Positions 16,474 through 23,644 of a DNA stretch of 64,000 nt are shown piece by piece. Under the pieces are notes generated by a model, which saw only the letters and a list, made by a program, of their open reading frames with translations, was not told the origin of the DNA and did not search any database. The position numbers and the translations under genes were made by a program. Numbering within the stretch: the stretch's first letter is position 1; the number at the start of each line of letters is the position of its first letter. The stretch comes from CAYLLT01 sp964384465. GTDB taxonomy: Bacteria; Planctomycetota; Phycisphaerae; UBA1845; PWPN01. The stretch is from assembly GCA_964384465.1 (NCBI GenBank), contig CAYLLT010000013.1:8492-72491 (forward strand), written 5' to 3'.

Positions 16474-19400
16474 TCACTCGCCGCAGTTTGTGTCGGCCAG
16501 CAGCGTCGGACCGGTGAAACAGGACAGGAAGACGTCGTAGTCTCCGGGATCGACGCTCAGACTCGAATCCAGATCCGCCCAGTCGCAGCCCGGGAGCCAG
16601 GTTGGAGAGAAACACACCTGGAGAGATCCGAAATCCGAGAGGTCAACGTCTCCGTCGGCATCGTAATCCGGCCGGGCCAGGTTTTCGATCTGCTGGAGAT
16701 ATGCGACAAGCTGGAGCTTCTCGGTGGGCGTGAGCTGTGAGGTCTGACCGTGCTGATCGGAGGGGTTTTTGGTGGTTATTACATCCATCAAGGTTGCGGC
16801 GGAGCCGTCGTGAAGGTACGGCGCCGTCTCCCATATACCCTTGAGCGTGGGCGTATCCACGCCGGTCAAAGGCTCGCCGAGGCGCTGACCCGATGCCGCC
16901 GTGAGTGTTCCCACGTCATGGCGTACAAAAGGGTTCCCGTGTAACTCGCTGTCCGTGAGTTGTGCGGTTCGGTGGCAGTTGGTGCAACCGGTCGCCTCGG
17001 AGCGGAAGATCTGCCCGCCGGCGATGGCATCGGCTGTCATACTGCCGTCGGGATTGCGGAACGGGCTTTCATGAACGCTCCTCAGCGAGGAGACATAGGC
17101 GGCCAGAGCGTCGAGGGACGCACTGAACCCGGCCTTGTGGCCGCCCAGGGGATACTTGCGATTCCCGGTCAGGAAGGCGACGTTGGTCATGAACCCCTTA
17201 CCGCCGAACGCATTGCGAATATCCCCTTCGAAATCCTGGACCTCGTCGAAATTGGCGGTCCAGTGGAGGGGCCCGTGGCGCATGCCGGCGCGACCGGTGA
17301 GGGCGATGGTGTTGCGCAGGCCTTCGCCGCGGTCGGTGAAGTCCCACACGCGGCCGTCGCTGTCGCCGTCGAGGTGACAGACTGCGCAGCTCAGGTACTT
17401 GTCGCGCGACATCCGCGGGTCGGCGGCGTTGTAGAAGACCTGCTTGCCGAGGAGCACCTGCGGCGAGAGCAGCTCGGTCTGAACCGTGCCGATGCGGGCC
17501 AGCAGCGGCATGTTGTTATGGACGCCGACACCGCGGACGTCGTAAACGGCGACGTCGCGCGACATGTAGTTGTTGACGAATACGCGGGTGTAGTCCGGAC
17601 TCAACACGAGCCCGTTCGGGGCCAATCCGACATCGGGAATGGCCGTAGCGATCTCGCCGGTGGCAGCATCGAGCACTTCGACCGAGTTGGATCCCAACGT
17701 GACAACAAAGAGATAGTCGCCGAGTGCATTGAAAGCGGCCGCGGAAACCAGGCTGCGGTTATCCAGGTCGGTCCGGTCGGCGAGCGCTTCGGTATTATTC
17801 AGCAGATCGAGCTGGGAGACGATGGTTCGGACGGTGGTTTCGAAGGTGAAGGGCTGTCCGTCGCGGAAAAGACCGCGGCCGGTGTTGTCTTTCTTCGAGG
17901 GGACCCATGCGCGGCGGCCGTCGGGCGAGATTTCCGCGGCGGCGATGTAGTTGGGGACTCCACGGCTGCTGGAAGTGCTGTCCGGGCCCGGATCCACGGC
18001 GAGCGTGAACGTGCGGACCACGGTGAAATCCGCGGCGCGGACCTCGACCACTTCGCCATGATCGACGGGCGAGATGAAGCGGCTGAGGAGAATACGCGCC
18101 CCATCGTGGGAGATCGCGATGCCGCGCGGCGTTGGCCCCACACTGATGCTGCCGGAGACCTGCCGCGCGGCGGGATCGAGCTTGACGAGCTGCCCGGTGG
18201 CCTCGAGTGTCAAATATCCGGCGGCGCCCTGGGGGTCGAAAGCGATGCCGTACGGGCGGGAGGCATGGGGGAGATTGATTGTGGTGAGCAACTGGCCGTT
18301 GTCGCCGCTGAGCACCGAAACGGTTCCGCTGTCCTGGTTGGCCACCCAGACGGCGCCGTCGGGTGCGATCGCGAGTGTTTTTGGATTTTTGCCGACCGGC
18401 GACTCGAAGAGCCGGGTGAGAGCGGCCGCATCGATACTGGTGACGGTGTTGGCGTCGGAGTTGACGTTCCACACCCGCGTTCGTGCCCCATCATACACGA
18501 TGGTGCTGGAATGCGTGGACCGTCCGGGCGTGGGCGGATAGACGATGGTCTGAATCGTGTTGAACGCGCGCTGCCCGCCGGCATCCTTGACCAGCAGGAT
18601 CACGGGGTAGTGCCCGGGCCCGGCATAGGTGTGTGTGATGCCTGGCGTGGGTGAGAAGGGCGTGGCGGGGGTGCCGTCGCCGAAGCTCCAAGAATAGGTG
18701 AAGGGCCCCGGTGCGGTGCAATTGGTCACGTCGAAGTCGATTGGCTGCCCGACGTACGGGGGCCCCAGCGCGACGAGCTGGCAGGACCAGGGGACGACCG
18801 ATGCGTTCGTGGAGAACAGGCTGCTGAATGCCGCCGCGGTGGGGTTCTGGGCGTCATCGCGGATTCCGCCCGCGGGTACATAGACTTCATAGGTCGTATC
18901 AGGAAGCAGCGGCTGATCGGGCCAGAAATTGATAATGCCCGTCTGTCCGCTGTATTTGCCGAACAGCGGCTGCCCGCCCACCGGCCGGACGATAAACGTC
19001 GAGGTGTTGACGCTTCGGAGGTCGATCTGATCGGTGAAGGTGAGACCGACGCGCGACGTGAGGGCCTGATTGACGGCATTGGGCCTGGGATTGACCATGT
19101 TGACGGCCGGGGGAGTAAAGTCGGGTGCGGTCTGATGGGGGACGATGCGCGAGCCGACGCCGTCATCGTCGCTGAGGACGACCAGGTTGCCATGTACGGC
19201 GACGAAGTCGAGATCCGCGTTGGGTTCGAGAAAATCGGCGTGGCCGGCGATCGAATAGGCGGACGGATTGCGGGTATCGATTTTGTAGTAGCCGGGCTCG
19301 CTCGCGCCGACGTGGGCAAAGCCATCCTGTGTGGTCATGTAGCCGCCACGGTCGCCGAAGCTTTGTAGCTGGATGAAGTTAATCGCGGACAGGCTGCTGA

Positions 19401-20562
19401 TGTCGTACGCGATCAGGCCTTGCCCGTGCGTGCCGCCGGTTGATGCCGAGAAGACCTTCTCCCCGTTCACCATGCCGCTGTAGGGGATGGTTGTGTCATC
19501 CGTGGCGAGCAGGCTGGGATTGGCCGGATCGCTGATATCCATCAGCGAAATGCCGGCTACGTCGTTGCCCATGAGAACGAGGAGATTGCCGATGGCAAAA
19601 GTAGACCCGACGCGAAAGCCTCCCGTCTGGCTGTTGGGGACCTGATTGACGAGCACTGGGGCGGCGGGATTGGTTGCATCCACGATATACAGGCCCAGGT
19701 CGGTCCCGCCGCAGTAGACGTAGGGCGCCTGCCAGAACAGCCACCAGATGGCGGAGGTGTAGTCGTGGTCGGCGACGCCGGGAAGCACGAGGCTGGAGAG
19801 CACCACCGGGTTGTTCACGTTGGTCCAGTCCCAGAACCGGATGCCGTACCAGAGCGCGGTCACCGCGTACAACCCGGGATAGCTGTAGCTGAAGCCCATC
19901 GCATGCCCTTCGCGGGTGCCGTTGAAATAGATGCGGTAGACCATCTGAGGGTGGTAGGGATCCGAGATGTCGTAGAAGCAAAAGCCACCATCGGCCAAAT
20001 ATGCGAACGGCACGACGAGATACCCGTTGTGCATCACACAAGTGCCGTGCGACAGGGGGGCGTCCGGGGCGGTGATGCTGCTGATGATCTGGAACAGCTC
20101 CTCGGGCGGATAGCTCCGGTTGGGCATGCCGGGCCCGTACCCGGCCGGCGGGTCGGCCGGCGTGGCGCTGCTGGTCACCGCGGTGGAATAGTTCGCCGCA
20201 TCATCATGCGCGAAGGCCGTGTAATAGTAAGTGGTCCCATTGGTCAGGCCCGTGTGCGTCACGTAATCGACCGCCCCCGGCGTGCCGGGCTGATCAACCA
20301 GCAGCGTGCCATCCGTCGGGCTGGTCGGGTAGGCATCGGTCCGGAAGCGAATCAGCGTCCCAGTGAAATCGGAGCTGGTCGGATTGATCCACGACAGGCT
20401 GTTCTGGAGGTTGCCGCTGGTCGCCAGGAAGTTGGTTGATGGCGCCGGCGGAGCTGCCAGGGCGGTTATCGGCAGCAGAATGATGACGTTTCGGACGAGC
20501 TGCGCGAACAACCTGCGGCTGGAGAGCAAACCGAGCGCGCGATCAAGCTTCCGCGTCTTCAT
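16474..20562 (-). CDS. Giant exported multidomain protein: FN3, LVIVD-like, PKD, YVTN propeller, di-haem cytochrome peroxidase-like domain, dockerin-like tail
   Basis: The 1362-residue product has a signal peptide (1-36). The order is: fibronectin-III-like domain (SLSWINPTSSDFTGTLIRF); a propeller with LVIVD-type repeats (GLYIVDATNPAAPVLVNQVP, about 140-480); an Ig-like Big_5 domain (about 485-590); a PKD domain (YSWSFGDGTPATPFSP, about 605-680); a YVTN-type beta-propeller (VWVANQDSGTVSVLSGDNGQ, about 690-1030); a di-haem peroxidase-like domain with CAVCH and CTNCH and TPTLKGIWETAPYLHDGS (about 1050-1295); and a four-cysteine dockerin-like module. The haem domain resembles MauG/cytochrome c peroxidases and may oxidise a surface substrate. 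It starts downstream of a structured element at 20591-20695. Confidence 0.85.
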   Translation of the reverse strand: MKTRKLDRALGLLSSRRLFAQLVRNVIILLPITALAAPPAPSTNFLATSGNLQNSLSWINPTSSDFTGTLIRFRTDAYPTSPTDGTLLVDQPGTPGAVDYVTHTGLTNGTTYYYTAFAHDDAANYSTAVTSSATPADPPAGYGPGMPNRSYPPEELFQIISSITAPDAPLSHGTCVMHNGYLVVPFAYLADGGFCFYDISDPYHPQMVYRIYFNGTREGHAMGFSYSYPGLYAVTALWYGIRFWDWTNVNNPVVLSSLVLPGVADHDYTSAIWWLFWQAPYVYCGGTDLGLYIVDATNPAAPVLVNQVPNSQTGGFRVGSTFAIGNLLVLMGNDVAGISLMDISDPANPSLLATDDTTIPYSGMVNGEKVFSASTGGTHGQGLIAYDISSLSAINFIQLQSFGDRGGYMTTQDGFAHVGASEPGYYKIDTRNPSAYSIAGHADFLEPNADLDFVAVHGNLVVLSDDDGVGSRIVPHQTAPDFTPPAVNMVNPRPNAVNQALTSRVGLTFTDQIDLRSVNTSTFIVRPVGGQPLFGKYSGQTGIINFWPDQPLLPDTTYEVYVPAGGIRDDAQNPTAAAFSSLFSTNASVVPWSCQLVALGPPYVGQPIDFDVTNCTAPGPFTYSWSFGDGTPATPFSPTPGITHTYAGPGHYPVILLVKDAGGQRAFNTIQTIVYPPTPGRSTHSSTIVYDGARTRVWNVNSDANTVTSIDAAALTRLFESPVGKNPKTLAIAPDGAVWVANQDSGTVSVLSGDNGQLLTTINLPHASRPYGIAFDPQGAAGYLTLEATGQLVKLDPAARQVSGSISVGPTPRGIAISHDGARILLSRFISPVDHGEVVEVRAADFTVVRTFTLAVDPGPDSTSSSRGVPNYIAAAEISPDGRRAWVPSKKDNTGRGLFRDGQPFTFETTVRTIVSQLDLLNNTEALADRTDLDNRSLVSAAAFNALGDYLFVVTLGSNSVEVLDAATGEIATAIPDVGLAPNGLVLSPDYTRVFVNNYMSRDVAVYDVRGVGVHNNMPLLARIGTVQTELLSPQVLLGKQVFYNAADPRMSRDKYLSCAVCHLDGDSDGRVWDFTDRGEGLRNTIALTGRAGMRHGPLHWTANFDEVQDFEGDIRNAFGGKGFMTNVAFLTGNRKYPLGGHKAGFSASLDALAAYVSSLRSVHESPFRNPDGSMTADAIAGGQIFRSEATGCTNCHRTAQLTDSELHGNPFVRHDVGTLTAASGQRLGEPLTGVDTPTLKGIWETAPYLHDGSAATLMDVITTKNPSDQHGQTSQLTPTEKLQLVAYLQQIENLARPDYDADGDVDLSDFGSLQVCFSPTWLPGCDWADLDSSLSVDPGDYDVFLSCFTGPTLLADTNCGE

Positions 20563-20590
20563 CGTGATGGTTCCGAGACAGTCGAACGTT

Positions 20591-20695
20591 GGGGCAGGGC
20601 GCTAAGGTTTCCCCTCCTGACCCAGTGGTCCTGCATCCACTGCAGAGAAACCCGCAGCGTGCGAACTCTCTGTCAGCCGATCGATACCCTGCCCC
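20591..20695. ncRNA. Predicted multi-helix structured RNA or leader element, unidentified
   Basis: GGGGCAGGG (20591-20599) pairs perfectly with CCCTGCCCC (20687-20695). Enclosed are hairpins CAGTGG/CCACTG (20623-20628 with 20637-20642) and CAGAGA/TCTCTG (20643-20648 with 20667-20672), the latter topped by CGCA/TGCG. This is a multibranch structure of 105 nt in either strand. It lies 28 bp upstream of the minus-strand gene starting at 20562 and could be its 5' leader; an independent RNA is possible. No known riboswitch or SRP/tmRNA/RNase P signature was matched by eye. The rest of the 20563-20882 gap shows nothing else. Confidence 0.4.
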
Positions 20696-20882
20696 GCGAT
20701 CCTGGGTTTATTTATACCCTGCAGAGGGCGACGATACAAAGCGGCGGCGAGGACCGCCGCACTAAAATGCCCACCAGACGCTTGATTCAGCCCCGCGAGC
20801 GCGCGGCGCGGAGTTTTGCAAACCGCGGCTAAACTGGTTGCGGCAACAAGTTGCCGCGGTCCTGCGCGTTGAAACCGTCAGC

Positions 20883-22817
20883 TCACGGGAGGGCGAAGGC
20901 GACGAAGGCGTCGCCGGGGCGGGTGCGCGGCTTGCCGCCGCCGCCGGCGGCGATGACGACGTACTGTTTGCCGGCTGCGGCGTAGGTGCAGGGCGTGGCG
21001 TAGCCGCCGGCATCGAGCTTGTGTTCCCACAACAGCTTACCGGTGGTCTTGTCGAACGCGTGGAACTTTTCGTCCTTGGTGCCGCCGATGAAGACCAGCC
21101 CACCGGCGGTGACGATGGTGCCGCCGAAATTTTCCGTCCCCGTCTGCGGGATGCCGCGGGCGGCGAGCTCGGGGAATTCGCCGAGCGTGACCCGCCAGGC
21201 GAACTCGCCGGTGTTCAGGTCGATGGCGTTGAGCGTGCCCCAGGGCGGCTTGATGGCCGGATAACCCTCCGCGTCATAGAAGTAGGCGTAGCCGCCGAAG
21301 CGATAGCGCTCGCCGTCCTTCGCGAGCGTTACCACGCACGGCGCTTCGTTGGAGTTGACGTAGAGGTAACCGGTGGTGGGGTCGAAGGACGCGCCGCTCC
21401 AGGTGGCCCCGCCGTGGAAGCCGGGGGCCAGCGCGGTGCCCTCGATGCTGGGGGGAATATGTGACTCGCCGTGCCGGAGCTTCCGCAGCCGGTCGAGCAC
21501 GCCGGCGCGGGCGGCGGGCGAGCGATCGGTGACGTCCTCGTCGGTCACCCTCTGTCGCGCGAACGGCGGCGGTTTCAGCGGCACCGGCTGCGTGGGCGAA
21601 GCCTGCTCGCCGGGAATATCGGAGGGCGGCGCCGGCACTTCCTTCACGCCGAAGAGCGGCTCACCGGTCTGGAGATCGAAGAGGAAACAGTAGCCGGTCT
21701 TGGTGACCTGAGCGACGGCGTCAATCCTGCGGCCGTCGTGCTTGACGGATACGACCACCGGCGGACAGGGATTGTCGTGGTCCCACAGGTCATGATGGAG
21801 CGTTTGAAAATGCCAGAGGCGCCGGCCGGTGCGGGCATCGAGGGCCAGCGTGCAGTTGGCGAAGAGGTTGGGGCCTTCGCGGTCGATGCCCAGAAAATCG
21901 GATGCCGCCGAGCCGGTGCCGAAGAATATAATACCTCTTTTATCATCTATCGTAAATCCGCCCCAGGGGTTGGCCCCGCCGCGGTCTTTCCATGAGTCGC
22001 CTTTCCAGGTATCGCCTGCGAATTCGCCGGGACGCGGGATGGTGTGGAACCGCCAGACTTCTTTGCCCGTGCGGACGTCGAATGCCCGCGGGTCGCCCGG
22101 CGCGGAGGGCATGCCCTCGTCATTGGAGCAGCCGACGATCACCAGATTTTCGAACACCGCCGGCGCGGAAGTCGGGCCGTAATTGAGCTTCGAAATGTCG
22201 CGCTCGATCCCGGTCCGCAGATCGACGATGCCGCCTTCGCCGAAAGCCGGATTGAGTTTGCCGCTTCGGGCGTCGAGCGAAATGAGCCGCCCATCCGCGA
22301 GACCCACCAGTATCCGCCGCTGACCATCGGGCTTGCCGTCGGACCACCATCCGACGCCGCGATTGACGCCGCCGGAAGCGCGTATCCATTTGCGCTGGGG
22401 TCCAGCGTAGGGATCGAACTCCCAGATCGGCCGGCCCGTGGCGGCGTTCAGCGCGACCACGCGGGTCCGCACCGTCGTAACGTACATCACGCCGTCCACC
22501 ACCAGCGGCGTACATTCTATGGTGGTCTTATCGCCCGCGTCGCCGGTGTGATAGATCCACGCGACGCGGAGGTCCTTGACGTTCTGACGGTTGATCTGAT
22601 CCAGCGAAGCGTAGCGCGTGCCGCCCTTGTCATTACCGACGTTAGGCCAATCGACATTAGGGGAGGATGAAGGTGCCGCTGCACCAGAAGATTGTCCTCC
22701 CAATGTGGGGGATTGACCGGCAGCCATGAAGACGAAGACCAGCAGTTGGACGATCATGATCGCCAGACGAGTACAACCTGGAAAAAGTAATCTGAATTGC
22801 GGCATTTCGCTGTCCAT
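20883..22817 (-). CDS. Exported PQQ-dependent quinoprotein dehydrogenase-like beta-propeller
   Basis: This 644-residue protein has an N-terminal hydrophobic export signal (LAIMIVQLLVFVFMAAGQ) and eight-bladed propeller repeats of the PQQ type (VVALNAATGRPIWEFDP, LISLDARSGKLNPAF, AFDVRTGKEVWRFHTI, LALDARTGRRLWHFQTLHHD, AFDKTTGKLLWEHKL). GGTRYASLDQINRQNVKDL is the usual N-terminal signature of membrane-bound glucose/quinate-type quinoproteins. No cytochrome c domain is attached. It probably oxidises an alcohol or sugar in the periplasm using PQQ. ATG 22817 is used; ATG 22805 has a slightly better upstream GGA and is an alternative. Unlike its secreted neighbours it lacks the dockerin-like tail. 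Confidence 0.88.
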   Translation of the reverse strand: MDSEMPQFRLLFPGCTRLAIMIVQLLVFVFMAAGQSPTLGGQSSGAAAPSSSPNVDWPNVGNDKGGTRYASLDQINRQNVKDLRVAWIYHTGDAGDKTTIECTPLVVDGVMYVTTVRTRVVALNAATGRPIWEFDPYAGPQRKWIRASGGVNRGVGWWSDGKPDGQRRILVGLADGRLISLDARSGKLNPAFGEGGIVDLRTGIERDISKLNYGPTSAPAVFENLVIVGCSNDEGMPSAPGDPRAFDVRTGKEVWRFHTIPRPGEFAGDTWKGDSWKDRGGANPWGGFTIDDKRGIIFFGTGSAASDFLGIDREGPNLFANCTLALDARTGRRLWHFQTLHHDLWDHDNPCPPVVVSVKHDGRRIDAVAQVTKTGYCFLFDLQTGEPLFGVKEVPAPPSDIPGEQASPTQPVPLKPPPFARQRVTDEDVTDRSPAARAGVLDRLRKLRHGESHIPPSIEGTALAPGFHGGATWSGASFDPTTGYLYVNSNEAPCVVTLAKDGERYRFGGYAYFYDAEGYPAIKPPWGTLNAIDLNTGEFAWRVTLGEFPELAARGIPQTGTENFGGTIVTAGGLVFIGGTKDEKFHAFDKTTGKLLWEHKLDAGGYATPCTYAAAGKQYVVIAAGGGGKPRTRPGDAFVAFALP

Positions 22818-22843
22818 CCAACATCAATCGTCGCAGGTGCGAT

Positions 22844-23362
22844 TCATTCAGTATCCTTTTGCTTGCGTTTAGAGCGTCCGACTTTCCGGGTTCGCTTTTC
22901 CTTGATCGCCTGGAGCTGAACGACCGCCTCCCGATCCCGCGGCCGGCTCATGGCCTGTTTCGCGTCGATCAGTCCATCAATATCCAAGACGCGAATAGAT
23001 TGATTTCCCAGCTTGAGACGTATACTCTGTCGCCAGGCCTGACCGTAATTTCCGACTCCGGAGACCTCACTCAAGCAATCCAGTTGTCCCAGATCCGTCT
23101 GTAGATAGAGGTTTTTCCAGGCGCGGCATCCCGATTTCGTGATGGATAATGGCAGTTTAGCGGGTGTCAACCGGAGAACCGGATGCAGGTCCGCCAACGC
23201 TTTCTGGAGCCGCATCAGATTGTCGGGCGTAAACGAACAACAGATGTCCACATCCTGCGTCACCAGGGTTACGCCATGCGCCGCCGCGGCGAAACCTCCA
23301 ACAACAACGAACTCGACTTTATCGCGAATGAGCCGGCTTAACAGCGACTCAAGATCGGGCAT
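22844..23362 (-). CDS. Nucleotidyltransferase-fold protein (MNT/DUF6036-like), module 1
   Basis: This 172-residue protein shows the minimal nucleotidyltransferase pattern: EFVVVGGFAAAAHG followed by QDVDICCSF (Gly-rich helix, then DxD metal site), around residues 17-45. Proteins of this type are partners in toxin-antitoxin-like systems or small-molecule nucleotidyltransferases. Its start overlaps the end of the upstream small gene by 14 nt. The basic C-terminal tail (EKRTRKVGRSKRKQKD) is unusual and may bind nucleic acid. A second, unrelated-in-detail module of the same architecture lies at 48129-48723. Confidence 0.75.
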   Translation of the reverse strand: MPDLESLLSRLIRDKVEFVVVGGFAAAAHGVTLVTQDVDICCSFTPDNLMRLQKALADLHPVLRLTPAKLPLSITKSGCRAWKNLYLQTDLGQLDCLSEVSGVGNYGQAWRQSIRLKLGNQSIRVLDIDGLIDAKQAMSRPRDREAVVQLQAIKEKRTRKVGRSKRKQKDTE

Positions 23363-23588
23363 TCCGTTTCTCCATGGCTTCGCGGAGGGCCGTCAGGGTG
23401 GCCAGCGCGCGGGAGTGAGCCCGGATGCGTTCCTCGGGAGTACGGTTCAGGTTGATCTCCAGCAAGGACATGTCGCAGCCGAATTGTTCGGCGGCGTGCC
23501 AGGCCGGGCCGGCGGACTGAACCGTCGATTTGTCTCGATGTCGGATTCGAGCGTGGCGGCCGCTTCGTTTTTCTGGTTTTCTCGGCAT
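23349..23588 (-). CDS. Small partner of nucleotidyltransferase, module 1
   Basis: This 79-residue protein begins MPRKPEKRSGRHARIRHRDK and ends with a helical segment LNRTPEERIRAHSRALATLT. The T-P-E/Q-E-R motif near the end recurs in the partner of the second nucleotidyltransferase (KTPQERLEALEFMR at 48129). The start at 23588 follows from the overlap arrangement and the basic N-terminus. Its position directly before and overlapping a nucleotidyltransferase gene suggests an antitoxin-like or specificity subunit; function not known. Confidence 0.6.
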   Translation of the reverse strand: MPRKPEKRSGRHARIRHRDKSTVQSAGPAWHAAEQFGCDMSLLEINLNRTPEERIRAHSRALATLTALREAMEKRNARS

Positions 23589-23644
23589 GCCGACCAGCTT
23601 AGTTCTCTCTGTCCATTGCGCCAAACCGTGTCGCCGCGCCTGAT

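Noticed and set aside
20591..20695. SRP (4.5S) RNA, because of a GGTCAGG and GGAA on the minus strand
   Set aside because: The GGAA lies near the 3' side instead of the middle, the AGCAG partner is missing and the pairing around it differs.
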